In this document: piece after piece, positions 24,810 through 36,182 of the stretch
How the letters are laid out: each line of letters begins with the position of its first letter
Numbering within the stretch: position 1 is the first letter of the stretch
NCBI RefSeq assembly: GCF_937616625.2
Contig: NC_065574.1
Span: forward strand, 52,418,052-52,482,051
Length of the DNA stretch: 64,000 bases
Direction: 5' to 3'
From: Mercurialis annua
Taxonomy: Eukaryota > Streptophyta > Magnoliopsida > Malpighiales > Euphorbiaceae
Position numbers and translations under genes: made by a program
Notes under the pieces: generated by a model
Seen by the model: the letters and a program-made list of their open reading frames with translations, nothing else
What the model was told of the DNA's origin: nothing
Database searches by the model: none

Positions 24810-25528
24810 CAATGTTATTAAAACCGAATCGGACCAGCCCATCCGACCGGGTTAACCGGGAACTGGACTCCTGTCCGGTCGGTTAGATGTAAAAGTCAAC
24901 CTTTTTAAAAACCGGTCAAAAACCGGATTGAACTGGAAAATCCGGTTTTTGACCAAAACCGGCCAAACCCGGTTTTCAAAAAAATTAGAGTAAAAGGTTT
25001 CTTTTTTGTCCAAAGAATATTTACGTGATCCCGTTTTACACATGTCTACATCTTATGTGTTTATTTTTCTCTCCCTTACACACATTTTACTTTTGCCCAC
25101 ATTTTATTTTACTTTTTATCTCTCATACACACACTTTTTTCTCTCTCTCATAATAACTCACATTTTCTCTTTCATATACAACACTCTTTTTTCTCTCTCT
25201 AACACAAAGTGAAATATTAATTTTTATTATTATATTTCACACAATGAAATTTAATAAAATAAATTTTTATTTCTCATATATAATAATTATTCTATATACT
25301 CTTAAACCTTAAATATTTATAGTTATATCTTACCTTTTACATAAAAAAAATCTAAGAAATGGTATTATATAAATATTTTATCATAATGTTTTATAATATT
25401 ATATATTTTTAATTTAAAAAATTTATATTTATTAAAATTAAAAAATCCGATCCAACTCGGTTGAACCGGTTGAACCATGAACCCCCAACGAAGCCGGTTC
25501 CCGTTCCGGTCCGCTTTTAAAAACATTG
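24810..25528. mobile_element. hAT-type element with 8-bp target duplication
   Basis: A 719-bp element starting caatgttattaaaaccg and ending with the imperfect inverse ttttaaaaacattg. It is flanked by perfect 8-bp repeats attaaaac (24802-24809 and 25529-25536). Near both ends are accggtt/aaccggt clusters. The middle (about 25060-25210) is an imperfect array of ctctctcatacacacattttt-like words. No transposase is present. A smaller relative lies at 60342-60721. Confidence 0.82.
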
Positions 25529-25536
25529 ATTAAAAC

Positions 25537-26340
25537 TCGATTTATGATGTCTTTTTTTTAAGGTAATTTCTTTATTCATTTAAGTTATTAATTTATAAAT
25601 ATTTAGTGATGATTGTTTGTCGTGGGTAAGTAAATCGGTAAATTTTATATCAGTTTTTCATCTTTTTAAATTAATTTGATATCGAAATTGGGACTTAAGG
25701 ATATTTAATTACTTAACACTTATTGAATAAGTATTTTTGAGATTAGTACATGTTTTAATCTATTTTTATTTTGAAGTTTTATATGGAGAATAATTGCTAA
25801 TTTACATTTTTAATAATGTGTGTATGTGCTGAATGTCTTATGGCTCTGGTAATCTGCATGCGAAGTTTGCGAGAAGGGATGCAAACTCAAATTATTTTGA
25901 CAGCAACTAAATAAATGATATAGTATTTATTAATTAGACCAAATAAATACTATATCATTCTTAATTAAAATGTTTGAATCTTACATTACTATTTGAAATT
26001 TAACGGATATTCTGCATAAATATATAGCAACAAAAATCTCCATTTTTTATAATTATTTTATAATTTGTTCATATAGAAACTTAGTGTTTTAGTTATATAA
26101 TGAGTTGTATTTGAGTTGTAGATGATAAACTTTGAGTTAGTTTTTACGTTTAAACTAATCTAATTAGAAGATTTTTATGTTGAAAAATTCAAGTCATTGT
26201 ATCCAAGCCGGAATAGTATTTGAACGCAAAACCATTACTAACCTAAACTAAAGTGAGGAAAACGTTTCGCCATATATAAATCAATATTATGAACACATAC
26301 TTATTTGATATTTGTATATTTAATAGGAGTAGAAATACTC
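25537..26340. other. AT-rich spacer, no gene
   Basis: AT-rich non-coding sequence between the hAT element and the palindrome-bearing element. A short inverted pair (aaataaatgatatagtattt and tattt...actatatcatt, about 25910-25960) is the only structure noticed. Confidence 0.45.
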
Positions 26341-28623
26341 CTCTCTTTAGGTGTGTTTTTGACCCGGTAATTGCATATTTTAATTATTTTATTAGTGTTT
26401 TATTGTCTTATTATTACTTTGAACGTTTCAGGTGAAATATGCAATTATAGCGAGAATCAGGGTGTTTTTGGTGAAATTCAGGAGTGAGGGATCGAAAAGC
26501 AAGTTGGAGTAAAATTGAAGGATTAGAACTGCAAATTGTCAGGTTGAAAAATGAAGTATGCTAACGGAAACCAGTGATGCGAGCTCTTCACGAGCTAATT
26601 CTTGTGATCCAGTGAAGTAAAGAAGAAATTGACCAAAAATATATGGCTAAGTAGAGGTGTGCGAACTTTTAAGAGAAAGGGCACGCACACAAGAGAAGGA
26701 ACTATGTGCAGTGTGCGAACGCACACTACGTGCTGAATCATTTTTATTGGGTTTTGCTATTCGCCGCCCCCTTTTACTTAGCACCGCACAGGCGAAAGAC
26801 ATTTTTACCCTTTTAGCAAAATTTCAAAAAAAAAAGTTCTCTCAACTCATTCGAACACACTTGAACAACTACGTAAAAAGTCGAGTAAAATGACGGATAA
26901 CGAGTATAATTCGTCGGGAAACGAGTACCGACAGTCGGAAACAATATGTTCCGGCTTTTTCGAGATAAAAAATAATTTTTAATTTTTTTTTTCTGTTTTT
27001 CCGGCGTCCCCTCCGCCTGAAAAGGGGACGTCCGGCGTCCCCTCCAGAGGAGAGGACGCCGGAAAGCGGCGTCCCCTCCTCTGGAGAGGACGTGGATTTC
27101 CCACGTCGTCTCCTGAAGAGGGGACGAACGACGTCTTCTCTTCAGGAGAGGACGTGGAAAATCCACGTCCTCTCCAGAGGAGGGGACGTGGATTTCCCAC
27201 GTCCTCTCCTGAGGAGGGGACGAACGACGTCCCCTCTTCAGGAGAGGACGTGGGAAATCCACGTCCTCTCCAGAGGAGGGGACGCCGCTTTCCGGCGTCC
27301 ACTCCTCTGGAGGGGACGTGAAATGTAAACGTCCCTCCTTAAAAAAATTTAAAAAAATTATTTATTTCGAGTTTTTTTAAAAAAAAATATTTATCGGGGG
27401 TGTTTCCGAACGTCGATACTCGTTATCCGATGAATTGTACTCGTTGTTCGTCATTTTAATCGATTTTTTACGTATTTGTTCGAATGTATTCGAATGAGTT
27501 GAGAGAACTTTTTTTTCAAAATTTTGCTAAAAGGGCAGAAATGTCTTTTGCCTGTGCGGTGGTAAGTAAAACCGGGCGGTGTTTAGCAATCCAGTTTTTA
27601 TTTGGACAAAAATACTCCTGTTCGTCAGCAATCTCCAACAAGCTTCGAGGGCACTTTTGGAATTTTATCACCGCTCAACCTAAATACATTAGAACATTGG
27701 AAGCTGTATAAATACTAAACTTAATCATTGTAATATGGTTCGCGCAATTTTTGTATTAGACAACAAACCCTAGTTTCTTAGTTTTCTATTCGTTTTCGCG
27801 ATTGGATTCATCGTTCATTATTATTTTATATTGCAATTATTATTAGATTACTTCGAATAAGGTACGATTGATTTTAATTTCATATTCAGTAATCAATTTA
27901 ACCTTAGAATGAGTTCTTTAATTATTGTTTTTATTTATTCTATTATTATGTCTAGCTAAACCTTTCATTGGGGATTTTCAATCAAAATTATGTCTGTTTA
28001 ATTGAATTGGATTTATGGGTTCTTGTTCTTGATGGGTTTTAATTATTGTGCTTAACGCTTATCCTAAACTGATCACTTAGTATATGCCATATGTTTTAGT
28101 TTTAGCTCGATAGAGTAAAATTGGAATAGAACAATATAATTAAGAACGCGGGAGTTGATTGTGCGAGAGTGAATTAACAAGTGCGGGTTCTTTGAATTTG
28201 CGTAACAACCATTAAATTGATTTATACATAGGTTAATCATTGTGCGAGAGTGAATAATTAACCTAGTATTAGTTAGTTTAATGCTTTTGTGTAATTGCTC
28301 GAAAGAAAATTTTAGGTGCTTTAGATTAGTTCGAACCTCATCAGAACAATATAATCCATAATCCGAATCAAGTAAACAGCATAACGAAGACGGATAATCC
28401 CTACTTTTCCCATTATTGTTAAAACATCATTTGAATTACAACATTAGTTTACTTAACTTACAATAGTTAATATATGTCTTTTAATATATACAACAAACAA
28501 AATTATCTTTTCGACTATTCGAATCGAGTCTCTTAACTGATTATCTTTAGAGTTTTCTCTGTGGGTACGATAAAGTTAACTTTAAGTTAACTAAAATACT
28601 CGGCACAATTATTATATAAATTT
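26341..28623. mobile_element. Palindrome-bearing element, possibly LTR-derived
   Basis: The outer limits are uncertain. The left part (from gtgtgtttttgacccggtaa) looks like the start of a long plant LTR. The right part has a possible TATA box (tataaatact, about 27710) and a leader-like stretch (acaaaccctagtttcttag), and near 28559 a ctgtgggtacg motif often seen near plant LTR-retroelement ends. A 7-bp repeat aatactc lies at 26334-26340 and 28624-28630, but clear TG...CA ends next to it were not found. The middle is occupied by the large palindrome. Confidence 0.35.
26735..27607. repeat. Large imperfect palindrome with GC-rich core
   Basis: About 870 bp fold back on themselves around a centre near 27175. 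Outer-arm pairs include cttttagcaaaattt/aaattttgctaaaag, gttctctcaactcattcg/cgaatgagttgagagaac and acgagta/tactcgt. The GC-rich core (about 27001-27330) is built from shuffled short modules: gacgtgg, its mirror ccacgtc, cctctcc, gaggaggggacg and cgccggaaagcggcg. The modules alternate in orientation, so the core is also internally palindromic. Long open frames appear in several frames because the modules lack stop codons. They overlap one another on both strands and are not convincing genes. Confidence 0.85.
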
Positions 28624-28630
28624 AATACTC

Positions 28631-29744
28631 AATAGGGATTTCCATTAAAGAAATTTATTAGAAATTTTTCGAAATATCTTGAAGAAAGAAAATAGGAAGA
28701 AGGAGGAACTTCCAAGAAAATGAAATTTTTTTTATCTTATTTGCTAAAGTTAAATGATTTGTTTAATTTATAAATTCATTTAATTTAGCTTTCTACAATT
28801 AAATAATGGGTCACAATAAAAGGGGAAACTCAAATTTTTGCTTTACTTACTAAAGTTAATTAATTTTTTAATTTATAAATTTATTCGATTTAACTTTTTA
28901 CAATCAAATAATGGGTTACATTACTAATTTATTACTATATATTTATAATTTATTATATAAATAATATTTTTCAATTTATATTTATTAATATATTCTAAAA
29001 GTTAAAGCAAATAGAATATTAATAAGTATATATTAACGGGTCAAATTACAATTCATGGGCACATTTTTTATATGTAATTATTTTTAAAGTGCTAATAAAT
29101 ATTTATACTATTAATCAATCATTTGACAGTAACAATTTATTAACAATTAACTATTTCTTTTAATTTTTTTAATTATATTTAAAATATATAATGACTCATA
29201 TTAATAACGCTCACGTGCGTAGCACGTGGCGAAAAATTAGAAACTATCTTATATGTGGGAAACGGGGGGCAGGCAAAATTACGGTATTAGTTTTTATTAA
29301 GAGTATCATTAATATTAAAAAATAAAATCAATAAAAGTTTAATTTAAATAAAATGAGATAATAAAAATATAGATATTTGAATCTGTAAAAGAGTTTAAGT
29401 TGAACACAAATATTAAAATATGGGAGTTTAAGGTTGAATATGACTAGAATTAGTAGGCTGTAATAGAATTCCAGCAACCCCAAAGTTAAGAAACAATGTA
29501 AACATGAACTTGCCTGAACTTTTGCTGGCTATCTTAAATACAAGTTCATTCTAGTTGTGGGATAAACCAAAAAATATTATCGAACTGATACATGAATGTA
29601 GACATAGAAGCAAGAAAACTGAAATAAAATCAGAAATTAAAGCGAATTAAATTTAGTTAGGTCTATTTAGTTTTGATCTTTGAGGATTTTCAGTTTGGTA
29701 ACTTCAATAAATTTTTAAGTATTCATTTTAACTACTTTAAAAAT
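28631..29744. other. AT-rich spacer with local direct repeats
   Basis: AT-rich DNA with two related blocks near 28735-28810 and 28838-28915 (ttatttgctaaagttaa / tacttactaaagttaatt ... aataatgggt), suggesting a diverged local duplication. No exon was recognised. Confidence 0.45.
29207..29240 (+). mobile_element. Helitron-like 3' terminus
   Basis: The sequence cgctcacgtgcgtagcacgt (hairpin) is followed by ggcgaaaaattag, nearly the same as the tail at 24059-24092. It is likewise followed by aactatcttatatgtggg and a G-run. The terminal CTAG is changed to TTAG. Confidence 0.48.
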
Positions 29745-29775
29745 ACATGAATGAAGACATAGAAGCAAGAAAACT
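29590..29775. repeat. 30-bp direct repeats at edge of channel copy 2
   Basis: A ~30-bp word (acatgaatg.agacatagaag...) occurs at 29590-29620 and 29745-29775, separated by 124 bp. The second copy abuts the point (about 29771) from which the 3' flank of channel copy 2 becomes alignable with that of copy 1 (about 6723). Confidence 0.75.
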
Positions 29776-29880
29776 AGCTATGTTACAAACAACTAATGAA
29801 CAATACCAATCTAGCTTTAAAAATGATGAACAAGTGGAAATAACATATGTTTTGCTACAATATGCAGAAATATTTGTACA

Positions 29881-32800
29881 TCAAGCAAATGATCCCATTC
29901 TTGAAACTTGTGATAATGCATCTTCAAACTGGTCATCGTCAACTTTTTCAGAGTTTAAGCTTGGTGGGATGAAGGATCTGAAGATTTGTTCCATGTTCGG
30001 AATTTCCTTGAGTTCGCCGCTAGCGACTTCAAGAGCCGGGTTGCTGAAAGATCTGTAAAATTTCTTCCTACAGACATACAAGAAGATACAAGTGGCAACA
30101 GGCAGTGGAATCAGAAATGGAGTATATACAAATTTCTTCACTCCAAAGTAACCAACCATGGTGACTTGGAACAGTAGTAGAGCAGCAAGGATTCGCGTAT
30201 GAATGTGGGGCCACATCCTTCCGTAGCTCTCGAAGGATGGGACAAATACTTTAAGTGCCTGTTAAATCAAAAAATCAACAATAAATTAAATTTGATAACA
30301 AGTTGGCAACTCAATGTAGCCACTCCCATACTAAAGGGGCATTTACCTGATTTCGGAGAACAAGCCATCCGAGGCCAAAGTACACTATCCCAAATGGGAT
30401 AATAAGGGGAGCTATGATGGAGTAGCTGAGGACGAGTGTGACGATTAGCAAATCACCGGGAACTCGAGTTGCATAGCTCAAATCTCCTGGTTTCCAAGCT
30501 TCTTTCAATTCATGTTCAGTTTTGCAAAGGTACTTCCTCTTCACATGAAATATGATCAACGGGACTACACGTGACAGCTCCATACCAAAACCGACGAAGA
30601 ACCTGAGAACAATGCTAGCTTATAACCCAGCTATAAACTATATTTCATATTTTCACTTTTAAAACAAGCGAATAATAAAATGAAACGGTACTAGCGATCT
30701 TACTTCAAAGCCACAAAGGTCAGGAAGAAAGTTGCGCTGCCTGGGAGGCTATTTGCTAGCATGGGAACAGTGGAATTAGGATCGTCCTCGATAGTCTTTA
30801 ACGAATCAAATAAGGTGCCACCAAGTGTAACTCCTAAGAAAACATTGAAAATTGTAAAATAGAAATATTTTCCAGAGGTGGCTCTCACCAAATGACTCTC
30901 CGAAGGAATTCCCTCCATCTTGGAGAAAAACTTAAGCAACTTGGGCAGCAAAGCAAGAAAGACGATAAGTGCAAGCTGAGGGAGGTAAGCTTCCAAGACT
31001 GTCTTGAGCACAGGCATATCCACTAATGGCTTAAGAAATGGGACAACTTTCTTCAGATTGGACAATGTTGTCAATGCAGAAATTAATCCAATTGGTATCA
31101 TGTAAAATAATATGGTCAGAGCCACAATGAAATACACAACATACTGTCGTATTTGTCTTTGGAAAAACATGATTTTAAGGTTCGACCAGACTACTTGACG
31201 AGCCTCAGGAGCATCAATGACTGTCCATGTGTCAACCATTTGAGCATGAAGACTCTGAGCTGCGGATGCTGCTGTCACCCTGTTGGTGAAAAAGACCAAA
31301 GCAGAGGGTTGCTGCTTCTCCCGTAGCGTGACCTTTTGTTCGGCTTCCAACTTAGAATTAAGTTCCTTAATCAACTCATTAAAGTATTCAATGCTATCTA
31401 CTTTTGCACCACAAAGACCAAGGAAGCCAGTTTTGGTAGTTGGTTTTATTCCTTCCGGTTTGCCTGTTTCTTTAGATTGCGCATATATTGCTTCTGCACG
31501 TGCAAGTTTTTTCTTGTATCCTTCCAACTCTTCATAAATTTTGTTAACCTAATAGACATTCACCATGGCTATTATAGTGCGAATAATGTATCAGTAATAA
31601 TTAGTAAAACACAACGATCGTCGTAAACTTTAACAGTTTTCCGATGTCATTAAAATTGTAAAAACTGCAACACTTAAAGGGTGATTAGGCAAAAAAGAAT
31701 GACAATGAAATATTATTGCAATGCAATACCTGTTTATTGTCTGTGGCGACCATGGATCTGTAGAAAGCCTCTGGGTAGATAGACTTAAAATATGAATCGA
31801 CCTGTTCCTTTCTAGATTGTCCCTCGGAAACAGCAGGTATATCCCTAACAATAACAGCAAACTGCTCGGGTTTAACTTCGGGAGACATAAGAGCAGTAGC
31901 TCTCAGCTCTAAAACATGTTTGTATGCCTTCCACAACATAAAATAGGTAACGATGGAAATCCAGTAGGCACAAAGCAGGAAAGCCCACAGCCTCGGACTC
32001 TTCTCCTGCAGGTAAGAACAGAAACAGGTGGCGTGTTACCATACAAAGCAAGTTATTTCCAGCACAGGGAACGGTTTAAGAGCTTACCATAACATGTCCC
32101 ATGGCTAATTTGTCAAGATCATTAAAACTATTCTCACTTGTAGAGTTGGTGATAATCGTATTTATCTCAGTAGCAGCAACAGGGAGAAGAACTGGTAGCA
32201 GAACAATGCCGGATAACATGAATATTGACAACACTGTCATGGTTATAAGAAAAAAACAATATTAAGAAGTACTTCATGAAGTTCATATACTGAAGCCAAG
32301 ATTAAGAAATTAAGAAGAAATAAAAATAAAAAGCATTACAATTCATTAAAGCCACATTTTAATGTTTTTAGTTTTTACAAAATGAATTGTTTCACTTCAT
32401 CCCGATCATAATTTGGTAAAACATGAATGAAAAAATAACTTAAAAAAATTATAAAAATTACTAAATAAAAACATTATAAAAATTTCTTATCTTTTCCATT
32501 TTTAAACTTGTTGTGCACATAATAAATTTCACTTTGACAATCAATTCAATTACCCAACCTTTTCCCTCACGATTACAAAAAAGTAACAATTTTTTTTCAC
32601 TTATTTGTTAAATTCATGAAACTGTGAAAGATAACCACATAATATCTGTCATAAAACTGGAAACAATCCAAAAGCTATGTAGCAGGAACACAAAAATAAG
32701 AAAACATGACACTTCGATACAGACACGGCGAAATAATATTATTTCAAGATTTCCGATGTTAAAAATGAAGTTTTATATCTGAGAAACACCAAATTTCCGA

Positions 32801-33810
32801 CACATTTCCGAAACTGCTAATTTTAATTCAATAAAGTGTCTCCCAAAAACTAGGCAGCACGGACACGGACATGAGAAAACAAGACACTTGGAAACGGATA
32901 CGGCAAAATAATGAAGTTTTATATCTGAAACTGCGAGTGTCCGACACGTCTCCGAAACTGCGAGTGTCCGACACGTCTCCGAAACGGCGAGTGTCCGACA
33001 CGTCTCCGAAACGGCGAGTGTCCGACACGTCTCCGAAACGGCGAGTGTCCGACACGACTCCGAAACGGCGAGTGTCCGACACGACTCCGAAACGGCGAGT
33101 GTCCGACACGACTCCGAAACGGCGAGTGTCCGACACGACTCCGAAACGGCGAGTGTCCGACACGACTCCGAAACGGCGAGTGTCCGACACGACTCCGAAA
33201 CGGCGAGTGTCCGACACGACTCCGAAACGGCGAGTGTCCGACACGACTCCGAAACGGCGAGTGTCCGACACGACTCCGAAACGGCGAGTGTCCGACACGT
33301 CTCCGAAACGGCGAGTGTCCGACACGTCTCCGAAACGGCGAGTGTCCGACACGTCTCCGAAACGGAACACTTCTACCTGGCCCAAAAGTAAGCTAAACAC
33401 TCACAGCAAACAACACAAACAAAAACAACACTAAAAATTCGATCCAAAATCAACACAGCAAATTACTTAAAGACCAGAAATATATAAGAAATCCAGAACC
33501 AAAAAACCAAAAAAAATAGATAGAGAATTAACAAACCAGTGGTCAAGAACACGAAGTAAACAGCAGTGTCAACACCAGACATGTTAATAACATCCTGTTC
33601 ACTAGAAGAAAACGCTTCCCGGATCCAAGTAAACGGGTTCCGACTACTCGACCCGCCGCCTTCCCACGGATCCAAACCTTTCAAGATCCGATTCGGATAA
33701 TAAACAACGGCGTTCCCCGGTCTCCTCGACAGCCACGTAAACAGCAACATTAAGATGACAAAGATCAAAAACGACGTCCCTAAAGACGTCAAGAACGACG
33801 TAAAATCCAT
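29881..33810 (-). CDS. OSCA3.1/ERD4-type hyperosmolality-gated channel, copy 2
   Basis: Tandem paralogue of the gene at 6846-10377, in the same orientation. Six minus-strand exons: 33537-33810, 32088-32233, 31730-32005, 30704-31548, 30347-30602 and 29881-30258. Each has exactly the length of its counterpart, again giving 724 aa. By eye about nine residues in ten are shared. Changes concentrate in the cytosolic domain (for example KELNSKLEAEQ versus KELSLKLVAEQ), and the pore-region helices are almost unchanged. No stop or frameshift is seen and splice sites are intact. Intron 1 (32234-33536) is longer than in copy 1 (9258-10103) because of a minisatellite. Both copies probably make working membrane channels. 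Division of expression between them is a reasonable inference, not shown. Confidence 0.93.
32931..33363. repeat. 27-bp minisatellite in intron 1 of channel copy 2
   Basis: Sixteen nearly perfect 27-bp units built on cgagtgtccgacacg plus tctccgaaacgg or actccgaaacgg. The nine central units carry the ac variant, the four before and three after carry tc, as expected if the array grew from its middle. Because 27 is a multiple of 3, it is open on both strands (about 187-190 codons), but it lies within an intron. The left boundary is a MITE end (ctaggcagcacggacac), so the array seems to have grown out of that element. Confidence 0.95.
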
Positions 33811-34340
33811 TTCCTAAGAGAAAATCAAAACCCGGACACGAACTAGAGAGATAAAAAATGGGTTAAATGGGTCTGAAGAAGTAGCCGTTATAAGAAGGCA
33901 AATGGAAGATATTAAATAAGGGCATTGATGAGGAAGAAAAAGAATATCTATGGTGGTTGTAATGTGGGTAGTTTTGGAATTTTATTTTGAATTTATGAAT
34001 TCTTTGCTTTTTTTCTTCTTTGATTTGATGCGAATTGCTCAGTGAAGAAGATGAAGAGATGGAGAGAGAGTGAGGGAAATGACGAAAATGGGCTTTGTTT
34101 TGTCTTTTTGTTTACTGTATAACTGTTTTTTTGTCGGTAACGGACAATTTTGACCATAACGTTAACGTCTGCTTTACCCTTTTTGTTTCTGCTTTTAATA
34201 ACTGACTTCCCGGTTACAGTAACTTGCCTTTATACGATGCTACACTTGAATATTACTAATTTACCCCTTAACTTATAAATTCAATTTTTAGTTTTTACCA
34301 ACTAATTTGTGAATTTTTTACATTTTTAAAATCGAATGCT
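33811..34340. promoter_or_regulatory. Upstream region of channel copy 2
   Basis: Matches 10378-10837 and continues uninterrupted to about 34345, where copy 1 is broken by a MITE and then diverges. It includes the shared gaagatattaa, aatgggctttgttttgtc and cggtaacggaca blocks. No individual regulatory element was assigned. Confidence 0.5.
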
Positions 34341-34401
34341 GTTAAAAATGTGAATCTCTAAAATCATAGCTAAGAAGCTTTGGGACATAAGTAAGTAAAT
34401 A

Positions 34402-34653
34402 CTCCCTCTGTCCCATTCTAATTGAGAAAATTTCAATTGCACATTATTTAAGAAATTTTAGTAACATTACTTTTATATCCTTATATTACATTAAATGCAT
34501 CACAACTTTTCAAAAATATGCTTTATAAATGCATTAATTGAAGAGGATATAAAGAGAAAATTAGTGTGAAAAGTACTTTATAAATAGAAAGTGTCAATTA
34601 GAATGGAACACCTAAAAAGGAAATAATGTTCAATTAGAATGGGACGGAGGGAG
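34402..34653. mobile_element. Stowaway-like MITE
   Basis: The inverted ends ctccctctgtcccattctaa and ttagaatgggacggagggag match the CTCCCTCCGT terminus characteristic of Stowaway (Tc1/mariner) MITEs. A TA precedes the left end, but the right flank reads AT, so the TA duplication is not perfect. The corresponding place in the displaced flank of copy 1 (about 20716-20735) lacks it. Confidence 0.75.
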
Positions 34654-34954
34654 ATGCAATGATATACTAGTATTATGCCTTTGTGCGTTGGCTTTTGATG
34701 TCTGTTCAATGGAATGATGTCAAATCATAGGAAATAATTAGCTTCTTTTTATATATATTTCACATTTTCAAAAATATGATTACAAAGTAGATCAATAGGT
34801 TGAGCTTCCTCTACAAGTGATTTTTTTTCCAAAGATAGCACAATAATATATGTCTGATATTTATAAATACAATTTACAAATTTAATTATTTTACGGGGCG
34901 TTGTTGCAGTTCAGCAAAGAGATCATTGATCTTATGTGAAATTGAATATCCTAA

Positions 34955-35260
34955 GAGCATCTCCACTCTAATGCCAAAAATACTTTCACGTTAAAATTTA
35001 GCATTTAGTATAAAAAAAACATCTCTATTGCACTTCTATTTCATGTGCTAAATTTAACATATGCTAATTTTGTGCCAAATTTGTTAGAAATATGCCAAAT
35101 TTTATTATATCAAAATTCTTTACAGATTTTCCAAAAATAATATAATCACTTATAAAATTATAAATTTAGCATTTAGTTTAGCATTTTGCATATATAACAT
35201 TTTATTTTATTTTGTGCTAAAAAATAGCATAAAAAAATACAACATGCAATGGAGATGCTC
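34955..35260. mobile_element. Harbinger-like MITE
   Basis: The inverted ends gagcatctccact and (reverse complement) gagcatctccattg bound 306 bp. They are flanked by TAA on both sides (34952-34954 and 35261-35263). The interior holds alternating tttagcat and atgctaaat words and has no coding capacity. Confidence 0.82.
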
Positions 35261-35263
35261 TAA

Positions 35264-35937
35264 CAAAAGGAGTTTTACATATGTATATTTTAAATTATCT
35301 GTAAAATCAATTTTTTTCGGTAAAATTTGTAAGCTCGATGATTTTATTATCATTCTTTTTCATATGATTCACAAAAATTGAATTAAACATCTAGGTGGAT
35401 TTTTTTGCTTGAACATTTTGGGATTTTTGTTTTTCTTGAACATTTATAATGAACTCTATAATTGAATTGAAATAGTGAAGGATCATGGACATACCTTTTT
35501 AATTAGCTCTATAAATTATTTTTTAATATTATTTATAGATCAATTTGTAGTTAATTTCAATTAATTATAACTAATTTTCCAAATCTAAGTAAATTAACAA
35601 ACCAAATGAATCAAATTATTAAATAGGATTGCCACTTGCTATTTGATCTCAAGAACTATCAAATCTATGACTAATTATTTTTCAAAAAGGACAAAAAATA
35701 GAGAAAAACAATAATTTGGATAAATTTGTCATTTTAGGTAGATATTAAAAGAAAAAGGGTCCACGTTATCCACTAGTATATGTGACTATGAAATGGCCAC
35801 CTTCTACATTACACACAAAACTCGTGTCCCCACATAATCAGACACTCTCACACGTACTCTACACGCCCACATCAAAATCCCGTATTTACTATCCAAACTA
35901 CCATCACAAAAACGGCACCGTATATTACTTGCATTAA
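35264..35937. other. Intergenic DNA, no gene
   Basis: AT-rich sequence ending in a more mixed stretch (about 35820-35930). No exon or repeat boundary was recognised. Confidence 0.4.
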
Positions 35938-36182
35938 GGGTGTGGGTCAGGACCGATTAATCGGTTCATGAGCTTTATTTATAACCGGTCTATTATATTA
36001 CAGTGTTGAAAATTAGAAATTTAAATTTAAAATTTAAAAAAGATTAATAATTTAACCTGTTATTAAAAATTTGAATACTTTTATTTAACGGTTTTAATCA
36101 TAGCCATAATAAGAAAAAAAAGAAAAAAAATAAATTATGTAGAATTGAATTTTTTTAAGCATGGTGTAATAAAAAAATTATA
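35938..36182. mobile_element. Left part of a MITE split by the LINE
   Basis: Begins agggtgtgggtcaggaccga. The segment right of the LINE ends gggtgttgcccacgcctatc, giving imperfect inverted ends (ggtgtggg / cccacgcc). Both parts carry accggt/cggtt words near their outer ends. A matching target-site duplication was not found, so the assignment is tentative. Confidence 0.4.

Noticed and set aside
26813..27328. Three overlapping long open frames in the GC-rich core
   Set aside because: They overlap on both strands and repeat the same short peptide modules. They reflect palindromic composition without stops.
29747..30177. Plus-strand open frames over the last exon of channel copy 2
   Set aside because: They are antisense shadows of the conserved coding exon. 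The same shadows occur in copy 1 (6951-7142).
32931..33363. CRISPR-like array
   Set aside because: Units are contiguous with no spacers, in a eukaryotic intron. It is a minisatellite.
32828..33434. Repeat-protein-like open frames on both strands (about 190 codons)
   Set aside because: The 27-bp unit is a multiple of three and lacks stops, so it is open by construction. It lies within intron 1 of the channel gene with no start context of its own.
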